Of a stretch of 64,000 nucleotides of DNA, positions 38,300 through 46,435 are shown piece after piece. Source of the stretch: Bifidobacterium pullorum DSM 20433 (GTDB taxonomy: Bacteria > Actinomycetota > Actinomycetes > Actinomycetales > Bifidobacteriaceae). Within the stretch, counting starts at the first letter, position 1. Each line of letters starts with the position of its first letter. Position numbers and translations under genes: made by a program. The stretch lies in contig NZ_JDUI01000009.1 in NCBI RefSeq assembly GCF_000771405.1, positions 78,441 to 142,440 on the forward strand, read 5' to 3'. Under the pieces are notes generated by a model. That model searched no databases. It was not told the DNA's origin and worked only from the letters and a program-made list of their open reading frames with translations.

Positions 38300-38962
38300 T
38301 CAGGCCTCCTTAGCCTTGGACTCGCCCTTCGCCTCGAGGAAGGCCTCGAAGCCCTCCTTCGAGAAGACGACGTACTGGGCGGTGACCACATCATACGTGT
38401 TCAGCTGATCGGCGAAGATCGGATGAACGGTGGGGATGTTGCGGACGGACAGCCACTCGTTCACGTTGTCGCGCGACAGCACGACGGTGGTGAACTTGTT
38501 CTCGGTCAGCGACAGGGCGGCGACCGCGGCCTTGGTGGACGGGGTCTCGCCGATGCCGAAGTCGACGACGGCGACACGGCCGGCGTTGGCGCGATCGGAG
38601 AGCACGTAACGCAGGGCGGCAGCCTTCATCTTCTTGGGGGTGCGCTGGTCATACTTGCGCGGGACCGGACCGTGGACGACGCCACCGTGGTACCACTGCG
38701 GAGCGCGGGTCGAGCCCTGACGAGCGCGGCCGGTGCCCTTCTGCTTCCACGGCTTCTTGCCGCCGCCGGAGACCGCACCGCGGTTCTTCACGGCGTGGGT
38801 GCCCTGACGGGCAGCCGCGAGCTGGGCAACGACGACCTGGTGCACCAGCGGCACGTGAGCCTGGATCTCCTCGTTGGAGATGCCGAACAGCTCGGCCGGC
38901 GCTTCGACGGTGCCGGTGGCCTGGCCCTTGGCGTCAGTGACGTTCAGAGTAACGTTTGCCAT
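38300..38962 (-). CDS. rplD: 50S ribosomal protein L4
   Basis: A 220-aa protein with a tunnel-lining loop ([20 protein letters not shown]). In some bacteria L4 represses the S10 operon; the long leader upstream of rpsJ would be the place to look. Confidence 0.98.
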   Translation of the reverse strand: MANVTLNVTDAKGQATGTVEAPAELFGISNEEIQAHVPLVHQVVVAQLAAARQGTHAVKNRGAVSGGGKKPWKQKGTGRARQGSTRAPQWYHGGVVHGPVPRKYDQRTPKKMKAAALRYVLSDRANAGRVAVVDFGIGETPSTKAAVAALSLTENKFTTVVLSRDNVNEWLSVRNIPTVHPIFADQLNTYDVVTAQYVVFSKEGFEAFLEAKGESKAKEA

Positions 38963-38968
38963 GATTTA

Positions 38969-39619
38969 TCAGGCTCCCTTCACTGCCGAACGGACGAGAA
39001 CGATGCTGCCCTTGGGGCCGGGGATGGCGCCCTTGATGGCGAGAATGCCGTTCTCGACATCCGACGAGACGACGGTGAGATTCTGCACGGTGGAGGTCAC
39101 ATGGCCCATACGACCGGCCATGCGCTTGCCCTTGAGAATGCGGCTCGGGGTGGCGCAGGCACCGACCGAACCCGGACGACGCTCGTTCTTGTGCGAGCCG
39201 TGGGAACGACGGTACGAGGCGAAGCCCCAGCGCTTGATGGTGCCGGCGAAGCCCTTGCCCTTGGTGGTGCCGGTCACGTCGACCTGAGCGCCCTCGGCGA
39301 ACAGTTCGGCGGTCAGCTCCTGGCCGGGAGTGAACTCGTCAACGTTCTCGGTGCGCACCTCGACGAGGTGACGGCGCGGGGTCACACCGGCCTTGGCGAA
39401 GTGACCAGCCAGCGGCTTGGTGACCTTCGTCGGGTCGATCTGGCCGTAGCCGAGCTGCACGGCCTTGTAGCCGTCGGTCTCCTCGGTCTTCACGGCGGTG
39501 ACCACGTTGGTGGACACGTCAACGAGCGTCACGGGCACGAAGAAGCCGTTCTCGTCCCAAACCTGCGACATGCCGAGCTTCTTGCCCAGCAGCGCGGTGC
39601 GATTTGCTTGCTGCGACAT
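38969..39619 (-). CDS. rplC: 50S ribosomal protein L3
   Basis: A 216-aa protein near the peptidyl transferase centre. It has LLGKKLGMSQVWDENGFFVP and GFAGTIKRWGFASYRRSHGS, the L3 signature. GGAGGG precedes the ATG. Confidence 0.98.
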   Translation of the reverse strand: MSQQANRTALLGKKLGMSQVWDENGFFVPVTLVDVSTNVVTAVKTEETDGYKAVQLGYGQIDPTKVTKPLAGHFAKAGVTPRRHLVEVRTENVDEFTPGQELTAELFAEGAQVDVTGTTKGKGFAGTIKRWGFASYRRSHGSHKNERRPGSVGACATPSRILKGKRMAGRMGHVTSTVQNLTVVSSDVENGILAIKGAIPGPKGSIVLVRSAVKGA

Positions 39620-39636
39620 TACGGTTCCCTCCTCCC

Positions 39637-39945
39637 TTACAGCTTGATCTCGATGTTCACATCGGCGGGCAGATCGATGTGCATCAGGGAATCCACAGCC
39701 TTCGGGGTGGGGTCCACGATGTCGATAAGACGCTTATGAGTGCGCATTTCGAAGTGCTCGCGCGAATCCTTGTACTTGTGAGGAGAACGAATGACACAGA
39801 ACACGTTCTTCTCGGTCGGGAGCGGAACCGGGCCCACCACCGTGGCACCCGCGTTCGTCACCGTTTCGACGATCTTCTTCGCCGATTGGTCGATGACCTC
39901 ATGGTCATAGGACTTAAGCCTGATGCGGATTTTCTGTCCCGCCAT
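39637..39945 (-). CDS. rpsJ: 30S ribosomal protein S10 (NusE)
   Basis: A 102-aa 30S head protein that also acts in NusG/NusB antitermination. It opens [19 protein letters not shown] and has [20 protein letters not shown]. First gene of the S10-spc-alpha superoperon; AAAGGG stands before the ATG. The 596-base gap upstream holds a probable leader (39946-40160) and the second family B repeat cluster. Confidence 0.98.
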   Translation of the reverse strand: MAGQKIRIRLKSYDHEVIDQSAKKIVETVTNAGATVVGPVPLPTEKNVFCVIRSPHKYKDSREHFEMRTHKRLIDIVDPTPKAVDSLMHIDLPADVNIEIKL

Positions 39946-40250
39946 TGCCGTCCGCCCTTTCTAGCGATTCGTTTACTGTTTACCATCCTGTCTCAGGGCA
40001 CCGGCAGCCACACCGCGGAAGGCATACGCTCCCATGGCGGTCCACATCAGTGCGCAGGCACTCGAGCATCCCACTGGTGAAAGGTGCTCGTCCCGCGCTC
40101 GCTTTTTTTGATTCAATTTGCGAGCCCAAAACAGGCAACTTGATAATTAAAGCATTGGGGGTGGCCTATAGGAGTTCGGGCGTGTCGCCCTCGCCCCGCC
40201 ACATTCCCTCGGCCCACAGCGTCGCCTCGGCGTCACCTCGATGTCGCTGC

Positions 40251-40520
40251 GGTACGGTACAAAACACCAATCACCGACAAAAAACAACACCGTACCACAA
40301 CAGCGTGGTACGGTACTTGCTTTCACGCGATACAGCGGTTCCGTACCGTACCACAATGGCAAAGGCCATCATCCCCCATTGATATTCCGCCATTCTTCCG
40401 TACCACAGCTCGAGTGGTACGGTACGGAACAGCAAAAGTCGCACTTTAGCTGTTTCGTACCTCAATATCGTGGTACGGTACACGCCTTCACACGACACAG
40501 CGGTTCCGTACCGTACCACG
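40251..40520. repeat. Cluster of GTACCGTACCAC palindromic repeats (family B, copy 2)
   Basis: Five exact copies of the 12-mer or its complement (40305, 40343, 40414, 40470, 40508). A module of about 65 bases, CGTACC[AT]CAA..CGTGGTACGGTAC..TTCAC[AG]CGA[TC]ACAGCGGTTCCGTACCGTACCAC, occurs twice (40291-40356 and 40456-40520), with a single palindromic site between them (TTCCGTACCAC-AGCTCGA-GTGGTACGG). It lies between the acyltransferase gene and rpsJ, so upstream of the S10 operon. No gene is seen here. Confidence 0.85.
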
Positions 40521-40541
40521 ATGTTGCCGACCGCCACGCGA

Positions 40542-41294
40542 TCAGGCGGAGCCGAACAGAAGCTCGCAAGCAAGCATGCAGACGGGCTGGTGGATGAGAT
40601 AGATCCAGATGCTGTAGCGGCCGACCGCGGACAGCGGCGCCACACCATACCGTGCCACGGACTGCAGCGGACGGATCGCCATCACGATCCGGTTCAGGAA
40701 ATACCCGCATATATAGAGGAACAACCACGGCAGAATCGGGAAGTAGTCGCTGGATCGGAAGCCCGGGAACGGGAAGCCGAACGGGGTCAGCACATGACAG
40801 TCGTAGAGCCAGGCGGGCAGGCCCAGCCGAAACACGCCGGGCCATTCCAGATATCCCAGCTGCGCGTTCCTGAACACCATGAACAACGCGAACGCCGCCA
40901 GCACCCCGATGGCCGCGGGAATCCTTTTCAGTACCGGTTCCAACGCAATCATCAGCAGCACCGCGCAGCCGATGCAGTTGAGGATGCCGAACCACACCGC
41001 CTGCGCCGGCATGAGCAGCACCGTCACGCCGCTGATTACCAATCCCCAGACGTTCAGCATGATGCCACGTTTGACGTTACCGCTTCTCCCCCACGGCCAC
41101 ACGAATCCGGAGACCAGGATGAACGTCCAGCAGATCGACTGCTGCCAGACGTGCACAGCGGGCTGCGAGTACCAGGACGGGTCGCGCCCATAGACCATGA
41201 ATATGTCGTAGCAGCAGTGGAAGATCACCATGCTGACGATGGCGATCCCGCGGATTGTGTCGATCAGATCGTAACGTCCCTCATGCGTCGGCAT
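40542..41294 (-). CDS. Membrane acyltransferase-like protein (DUF1624, HGSNAT catalytic domain)
   Basis: A polytopic membrane protein of 250 aa. It opens RYDLIDTIRGIAIVSMVIFHCCYD, the Arg-Asp and His of the DUF1624 family related to heparan-alpha-glucosaminide N-acetyltransferase; about seven further membrane helices follow, ending SIWIYLIHQPV. Such proteins are thought to move acyl groups across the membrane to cell-envelope glycans; the substrate here is unknown. The ATG at 41294 was chosen because it directly precedes the family start. Monocistronic, flanked on both sides by repeat clusters. Confidence 0.8.
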   Translation of the reverse strand: MPTHEGRYDLIDTIRGIAIVSMVIFHCCYDIFMVYGRDPSWYSQPAVHVWQQSICWTFILVSGFVWPWGRSGNVKRGIMLNVWGLVISGVTVLLMPAQAVWFGILNCIGCAVLLMIALEPVLKRIPAAIGVLAAFALFMVFRNAQLGYLEWPGVFRLGLPAWLYDCHVLTPFGFPFPGFRSSDYFPILPWLFLYICGYFLNRIVMAIRPLQSVARYGVAPLSAVGRYSIWIYLIHQPVCMLACELLFGSA

Positions 41295-41346
41295 TGCGCT
41301 CCTCCGTCGTCGGATGGTTCTTCGCACACTCTACCGCAGCTACCGT

Positions 41347-41562
41347 GACTCTGATCCATTCCCATCAAGCCCTTCAACACAAAACGTTGGAATTCCAAGG
41401 GACCGACCGATAGATCACAGTCACGATAGATCACAGTCACGCCATCGACGGCATCATCGCGGACGCCGTGACTCTGATCCATTCGGCGTGTCCGCTGATC
41501 TCGGAAACACTGAGATTCCGGGGTTAAGCACGAAGGATCAGAGTCACGATAGATCAGAGTCC
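41347..41562. repeat. Palindromic element A4, tandem doublet
   Basis: Copies at 41347-41440 and 41470-41562 in the divergent gap between the acyltransferase and ywiC-like genes. Left arms are GTGACTCTGATCCATTC; the right arms are doubled, (GATAGATCA[CG]AGTCAC)2. The first copy has a full centre AAACGTTGGAATTCCAAGG; the second is degenerate (GAGATTCCGG). This is the only copy pair between two divergent genes, so it could influence both promoters. Confidence 0.8.
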
Positions 41563-41622
41563 GGGAAATGTGCGCGGAAAAAGGTCTGGACAGGGGCGGC
41601 ACGCACTGATTAACTGGAGAGC

Positions 41623-42429
41623 ATGAACGTGAAGCGAAGCGAACCGTCCCGTCCGTTGTCCGCGAAGAACTGGGTTCCGGATCAGCCCGGAGCATGGGCC
41701 ATGGCGCTGCTGCCCGCCTTGGCCGGCATGGTGGTCGGAGGGTTCGATGCCGGCCGACTGTGGCTGACGGGCGCATGGCTGCTGTGCTATTGCGTGCAGT
41801 TCACGGCGGCACGATGGCTGCGGTCGCGATTCCAGCGCCGATACCTGCCGCCGGTGCTGACCTACACCGCGCTGTTGGCGGTTGCGGGCGTGCCGCTGCT
41901 GGCGATGCATCCACTGATTCTGGTATGGGCGCCGCTGTACGTGGCGTGCGCCGGTGTTTCGTTCCTGGGTGCGTGGCTGCGCAGGGAGCGGTCGCTGTGG
42001 GCCAACGCGGCGGCGGTGATCGCCACGTCGATGATGGCATACGTGGTGTATGCCTTCGACGACCCCAATCTGTTGGGGCGGACCAGCATGGGACTCGTGC
42101 TCGCCGGCATGTTCGCACTGACACAGTTCGGATCGGTGCTGTACGTCAAGACGATGATCCGGGAGCGCCGCAACAATCGCTATCTGGCGGCGTCGTGGAT
42201 CTGGCATGCGGCGTTGCTGGCTCTGGCCTGCACGATTTCAGGTGGCACGCTGCCATTGCCGATCATCGCGACGGCCCTCTTGCTCAGGGCGGTTGCGATG
42301 CCGCTGTTGGGACGCAGGATTCGCATCAAGCCCATTGTGGTGGGGCTGCTGGAGATGGTGTTCAGCGTAACGGTGTGCATCTACGCGCCGTTCTGCGCAC
42401 CGTGGATTTCGGTGGCCCTAACGTTCTAG
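41623..42429 (+). CDS. YwiC-like membrane protein
   Basis: A polytopic membrane protein, 268 aa, with about eight to nine hydrophobic helices. The N-terminus NWVPDQPGAWAMALLPALAG is the mark of the YwiC-like family (WxPxQxGAWAM), whose function is not established. Charged loops (RWLRSRFQRRYLPP; RERRNNRYLAA) follow the positive-inside rule. GGAGA lies 5 bases before the ATG. A terminator hairpin follows at 42543. Confidence 0.82.
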   Translation: MNVKRSEPSRPLSAKNWVPDQPGAWAMALLPALAGMVVGGFDAGRLWLTGAWLLCYCVQFTAARWLRSRFQRRYLPPVLTYTALLAVAGVPLLAMHPLILVWAPLYVACAGVSFLGAWLRRERSLWANAAAVIATSMMAYVVYAFDDPNLLGRTSMGLVLAGMFALTQFGSVLYVKTMIRERRNNRYLAASWIWHAALLALACTISGGTLPLPIIATALLLRAVAMPLLGRRIRIKPIVVGLLEMVFSVTVCIYAPFCAPWISVALTF

Positions 42430-42542
42430 TCCAAACGGTGCAGCAACACCATGAGGCTGCCGCAGAAGGACCAGACGGGCTGGGGGTGCAAGCAACGAGT
42501 GAGACGGGTGGGACACTGCGCACATATGGCACAGACGCAAAA

Positions 42543-42575
42543 GCCTCGGGCGGATAGCTGGTATCCGTCCGAGGC
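42543..42575 (+). terminator. Hairpin terminator after ywiC-like gene
   Basis: GCCTCGG-G-CGGATA pairs with TATCCG-T-CCGAGGC around 5 bases. The T-tract is weak (CCTTACGTT). Confidence 0.7.
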
Positions 42576-42603
42576 CCTTACGTTGTACGGCCGGCCATCT
42601 GCC

Positions 42604-42670
42604 AGAGACTAGAGACCAGAGACCAGAGACCGGAACCCAGAGACCAGAAACCGGAAACCAGAAACCAGAG
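42604..42670. repeat. Imperfect 7-base tandem repeat
   Basis: Nine or so units of AGAGACC and the variants AGAAACC, GGAAACC and GGAACCC. The strand is purine-rich on one side and it lies between the ends of ywiC-like and adhE. It is a plausible slippage tract, but non-coding. Confidence 0.8.
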
Positions 42671-42703
42671 GCAAAAGCCAGCGATCCAGCCGATTAACGA
42701 CCA

Positions 42704-42743
42704 GTGCCCGGCAGCTGACCCATCAAGATCAGCTGCCGGGCAC
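42704..42743 (-). terminator. Terminator after adhE
   Basis: A perfect 15-bp stem, GTGCCCGGCAGCTGA with TCAGCTGCCGGGCAC, loop of 10. It is placed 29 bases after the adhE stop codon on the minus strand. Confidence 0.8.
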
Positions 42744-42771
42744 CTAGCCGTTTAACAATCGGCGGTTACGC

Positions 42772-45504
42772 TCAGGCGCGCTCCGAAGCCTCCTCGGTCG
42801 CGGCCTCGCCCTGACGCTCGACGCGCAGGCGATGACCCTCGGCCTGGGAGACGCCATAGTAGGCGGCGATGGCGATGTCCTTCATGTCCTCGATCATCGG
42901 GATGCGCGGGTTCGCGGGGGCGCACTGGTCCTCGTAGGCGCGCATGCCGATCTCGTCGATGACGGACCAGTAGTAGTCCTCATCAACGCCGCAGTCCTGG
43001 AAGGACTTGTTCATCTGCAGCTTGTTGTCGCGGTAGTCCTCCACGGCGCGGGCCAGGTTCTCGACGCCCTCGGCCGGGGTGGTGCCCGGGTTGATGCCGA
43101 GGTTGCGGGCGATCTCCTGGTAGCGCTCCGGCGCGATGTACTTGTTGTACTTCGGCCAGCTGGTGGGCTCCAGCGGGATCTGGCCGTTGTAGCGGATCAC
43201 GTACGGCAGCAGGATGGAGTTGGTGCGGCCGTGGGCCACGTGGCACAGCGCGCCGATGGTGTGGGCCATGGCGTGGCACATGCCGAGGAACGCGGAGCCG
43301 AAGGCCATGCCGGCCATGGTGGCGGCGTTGTGCATCTTCTCCTGGGCCTTGATCTTCTCCTCGCCCGCTTCCAGGTTGACCGAGGGGGCCAGGTTGTCCC
43401 AGATCAGCTTGGCCGCGTGCAGCGCCATACCGTCAGTGAAGTCGTTGGCGTACACGGAGGCGTAGGCCTCGAAGGAGTGGGTCAGGGCGTCGAAGCCGGC
43501 GTCGCAGGCCAGCTTGCGCGGCTGGGTGCGGGCCAGGACCGGATCGACGATGGCGACCGACGGGGTCAGCGCGTAATCGGTGATCGGGTACTTGTAGCCG
43601 GTCTTGTGGTCGGTGATCACGGCGAACGGCGTGACTTCCGAGCCGGTGCCGGACGAGGTCGGGATGCACACGAGCTTGGCCTTCTTGCCCAGCGGCGGGA
43701 TCTTGAAGGCGCGCTTGCGGATATCGAAGAACTTCTCACGGACGTCGGAGAAGGAGATTTCCGGATGCTCGTACAGCAGCCACATGATCTTGGCCGCGTC
43801 CATCGGGGAGCCGCCGCCGACCGCAATGATTGTGTCGGGCTCGAACTCCTCGCGCATCATCTCCGCGCCCTTCTCGACGGTCTCGACCGAAGGCTCCGGC
43901 TCGACGTAGTCGATGATGCGGAAGGTGACGTTGTTGGAGCGGGCACGCAGCTGGTCGATGACCTTGTCGACGATGCCGAGCTGCTCCATGACCTTGTCGC
44001 AGACGATGACGGCCTTCTCGATGCCGTACATGTCGCGCAGGTACTTGATCGCGTTCGGCTCGAAGTAGGTCTTGGCCGGGATCTTGAACCACTGCATGTT
44101 GTTGTTCCTCCGAGCGATGCGCTTGATGTTGATGAGGTTCACGGCCTGGACGTTGCCGGAGACGGAGTTGCCGCCGTAGGAGCCGCAGCCCAGGGTCAGC
44201 GACGGGGCGATGGCGTTGTAGATGTCGCCGACGCCGCCGAGCGAGCTCGGGGAGTTCCAGATCACGCGGCAGGCATGCATGCGCACGCCATACTCACGCA
44301 CCAGTTCCTGGTTGTTGGTGTGGATGACGGCGGTGTGGCCGGCGCCGTGCACGAGCATCTGCTCGCACATCTTGAAGCCGGTCTCCTTGTCCGGGGACTT
44401 GAGCACGGCCTGGACCGGGCACAGCTTCTCCATGGTCAGCGGCTCGTTCTCGCCGACTTCCTTGCACTCGGCGCAGATGATCGTGGTGTCCTCGGGAATC
44501 GAGAAGCCGGCGGCGTTCGCGATGAAGTGCGGGGACTTGCCCGGGACCACGTTGTTGAGCTTCGGGGTCTGGCCCGAGTAGGAGGTGCAACCGAACATGT
44601 ACTGCTCGAGCTTGGCCTTCTCCTCGTCGGTGACGAAGTAGGCCTTGCGGCGCTTGAGCTCCTGGATCAGCGGGTCGTACACGTCCTTGTCGGCGATGAT
44701 GGCCTGCTCGGTGGCGCAGATCATGCCGTAATCGAAGTGCTTGGAGAGCACCAGATCGTTGGCGGCGCGGACGATGTCCACGTCCTTGTCCACATAGGCC
44801 GGGGCGTTGCCGGCGCCCACGCCGAGGGCGGGCTTGCCGGAGGAGTACGCGGCGGTGACCATGCCCGGGCCGCCGGTGGCCAGGATGGTGGCGATGCCGG
44901 GGTGCTTCATCAGCGCGCCGGTGGCCTCGATGGACGGATGCTCGATCCACTGGATGCAGTTCTCCGGAGCGCCGGCCTCGATGGCGGCGTCACGCACGAT
45001 GCGGGCGGCCTCGGCGGAGCACTTCTGGGCGAACGGATGGAAGCCGAAGACGATCGGGCAGCGGGTCTTCAGCGCGATGAGCGACTTGAAGATCGCGGTC
45101 GAGGTCGGGTTGGTGACCGGGGTCACGCCGGCGACGACGCCGACCGGTTCGGCGACCTCGTCGATGCCCATGACGTCGTCCTCACGGATGATGCCGACGG
45201 TACGCTGGCCAGCCAGATAGTTGGTCACGTGCTCGCAGGCGAAGATGTTCTTGGTGGCCTTGTCCTCGACCAGACCACGGCCGGTCTCCTCGACGGCCAT
45301 CTTGGCCAGCACAAGGTGCTTGTTCAGCGCCGCGATGGACGCCTTGGCGACGATGTGGTCGATCTGCTTCTGGTCGAGCTTCTCGAACTCGTCAAGGGCC
45401 TTGAGACCCTTCTTGACCAGGGCGTCGACCTCGGCCTCGGCCGCCGCGAGCTTCTCCTCGGGGGTCGGCTTGGCCGGTGCCGCGTTCTTCTTTGCTTCTG
45501 CCAC
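42772..45504 (-). CDS. adhE: Bifunctional acetaldehyde-CoA/alcohol dehydrogenase
   Basis: Reduces acetyl-CoA to acetaldehyde and then ethanol, recycling two NADH per ethanol in the bifid shunt. The 910-aa protein joins an N-terminal aldehyde dehydrogenase with catalytic C263 (YGMICATEQ) and Rossmann region GGPGMVTAAYSSGKP, to a C-terminal iron alcohol dehydrogenase (VGGGSPMDAAKIMW; MCHAMAHTIGALCHVAHGR with iron ligands). Family members assemble into spirosome filaments. GTG at 45504 is preferred: GGAGG stands 6 bases upstream, and the longer frame adds only MHLTRSRRTE. Monocistronic, with an operator-like palindrome upstream. Confidence 0.97.
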   Translation of the reverse strand: MAEAKKNAAPAKPTPEEKLAAAEAEVDALVKKGLKALDEFEKLDQKQIDHIVAKASIAALNKHLVLAKMAVEETGRGLVEDKATKNIFACEHVTNYLAGQRTVGIIREDDVMGIDEVAEPVGVVAGVTPVTNPTSTAIFKSLIALKTRCPIVFGFHPFAQKCSAEAARIVRDAAIEAGAPENCIQWIEHPSIEATGALMKHPGIATILATGGPGMVTAAYSSGKPALGVGAGNAPAYVDKDVDIVRAANDLVLSKHFDYGMICATEQAIIADKDVYDPLIQELKRRKAYFVTDEEKAKLEQYMFGCTSYSGQTPKLNNVVPGKSPHFIANAAGFSIPEDTTIICAECKEVGENEPLTMEKLCPVQAVLKSPDKETGFKMCEQMLVHGAGHTAVIHTNNQELVREYGVRMHACRVIWNSPSSLGGVGDIYNAIAPSLTLGCGSYGGNSVSGNVQAVNLINIKRIARRNNNMQWFKIPAKTYFEPNAIKYLRDMYGIEKAVIVCDKVMEQLGIVDKVIDQLRARSNNVTFRIIDYVEPEPSVETVEKGAEMMREEFEPDTIIAVGGGSPMDAAKIMWLLYEHPEISFSDVREKFFDIRKRAFKIPPLGKKAKLVCIPTSSGTGSEVTPFAVITDHKTGYKYPITDYALTPSVAIVDPVLARTQPRKLACDAGFDALTHSFEAYASVYANDFTDGMALHAAKLIWDNLAPSVNLEAGEEKIKAQEKMHNAATMAGMAFGSAFLGMCHAMAHTIGALCHVAHGRTNSILLPYVIRYNGQIPLEPTSWPKYNKYIAPERYQEIARNLGINPGTTPAEGVENLARAVEDYRDNKLQMNKSFQDCGVDEDYYWSVIDEIGMRAYEDQCAPANPRIPMIEDMKDIAIAAYYGVSQAEGHRLRVERQGEAATEEASERA

Positions 45505-45584
45505 TTCGGTCCTCCTCGATCTTGTTAGATGCAAAGGTGTCTCTCTCCCGCCCCGAACGTCAAGGCGGAACCGTCACGGAAATC

Positions 45585-45600
45585 TGTGACCTGCATCACA
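45585..45600 (-). promoter_or_regulatory. Palindrome upstream of adhE (CRP- or Rex-like)
   Basis: TGTGACCTGCATCACA: perfect TGTGA-N6-TCACA arms, flanked by A- and T-rich bases. This spacing fits both CRP/FNR-family sites and Rex sites. The inner bases are not the A/T expected of Rex, so CRP-type is slightly favoured. It is about 80 bases upstream of the adhE start. Confidence 0.6.
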
Positions 45601-45650
45601 ATTTAGCCGATAATCCCTACTTTTCGTAGGGTGGTTCGAATTGAGCGTGT

Positions 45651-45711
45651 CATGGTTGAAGACGGGCAGTAAACGTTTGGTTGCGTTATCTTTTTGTCCG
45701 TTTCAACCATG
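45651..45711. promoter_or_regulatory. Long-spaced inverted repeat upstream of adhE
   Basis: CATGGTTGAAGACGG (45651-45665) faces CCGTTTCAACCATG (45698-45711); one unpaired base, 32 bases between. A small CCCTAC/GTAGGG hairpin is at 45615-45631, and AAACGTTT lies inside the loop. Could be a looping operator or the terminator of the VOC fragment. Confidence 0.5.
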
Positions 45712-45782
45712 AAATGCTCACACTATGTTCTTTGTTGTTGTCTTTCTCGTCATGTTATCGATGCCAGCGCACCGAACGGCGT

Positions 45783-46040
45783 TCAGACGATCTGACAGAA
45801 TTCGATGGTCTCGCCGTTGGGCCCGTAGACGTTGAAGTACCTGATGCCCCTTTCCCAGAACGAGGGGATCGATTGGATCTCGGCATCCTTCAGACGCAGC
45901 CCCAACGCCTTGGCGTTCTCGAAGGCCGCCTCGATGTCCGGGGTGTCCAACGCCCAGTGGTTGATGGCGCCGGTCGTCATCGGCGCCGGCATGCCGGAGT
46001 GCTGGAAGTCGGTGGTGAATGCGGTCATGGGGGTGGTCAT
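45783..46040 (-). pseudogene. VOC/glyoxalase-family protein, half-length remnant
   Basis: An 85-aa product. Residues from about 23 on, INHWALDTPDIEAAFENAKA to RYFNVYGPNGETIEFCQIV, form one beta-alpha-beta-beta-beta unit of the vicinal oxygen chelate superfamily, with a candidate metal Glu near the end. Normal members have two such units (about 120-130 aa); the first is missing. A good ribosome site (AAAGGAAA) precedes the ATG at 46040, so it may still be made. The start overlaps the stop of the upstream transporter remnant by four bases, showing the two were once an operon. Confidence 0.65.
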
Positions 46041-46294
46041 CTTGGTTTCCTTTCGATACGGTGCCCGCGCTCGTCGAAGCCGGGCTGGCGGGGACGGATG
46101 AACAGCGTCAATATGAACGCGATGGCGTAGAGGATGGCGTAGGACCAGCACACGCCGCCGTATCCGACGATGATCGACGCGACGATCATCATCAGCGCGT
46201 TCGCGCCGAACCATTGCGGCATGTAGTAGAAGGCGACCGATCCGACGGCGAGCACGCCGCATCCGAACCAGTGCAACGGCACCATCGAGCACAT
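46037..46294 (-). pseudogene. C-terminal fragment of a polytopic membrane transporter
   Basis: An 85-aa frame with two to three hydrophobic helices (VLAVGSVAFYYMPQWFG; LMMIVASIIVGYGGVCWSYA; ILYAIAFILTLFI) and a charged end RPRQPGFDERGHRIERKPR. It reads like the last part of an MFS-type transporter, with no N-terminal half upstream; the 140 bases before it are non-coding. It was probably left by a deletion during which glgX became its neighbour. Product class is inferred from hydropathy only. Confidence 0.5.
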
Positions 46295-46401
46295 GACGCT
46301 CGTGCCGGAGGGACGCCCCTGCTATTGCGGCCGGCGTGGCCGCCTGACCCGCCGGCACGCGGCAATCGGTGCACGCGAACCGCCAGATTATTGCCGGGCT
46401 A

Positions 46402-46435
46402 TGGAAAACCAGACGCCCCTTCGTACAATGTACCT
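46402..46435 (+). promoter_or_regulatory. Promoter of glgX, leaderless arrangement
   Basis: TGGAAA (46402) and TACAAT (46424-46429) are 16 bases apart. Six bases then separate the -10 box from the ATG, so transcription should begin at or next to the start codon. No Shine-Dalgarno is present. Confidence 0.6.

Noticed and set aside
39946..40160. Defined promoter for the S10 operon
   Set aside because: TTGCCT stands on the minus strand, but no acceptable -10 is found 16-18 bases on; the start site cannot be called from sequence alone.
42832..45528. Long plus-strand frame opposite adhE
   Set aside because: Shadow of adhE; repetitive Val/Asp/Gly/Leu composition typical of antisense frames.
46041..46358. 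Upstream extension of the VOC frame
   Set aside because: The added residues are Arg-rich, unrelated to a VOC module, and overlap the transporter remnant in another phase.
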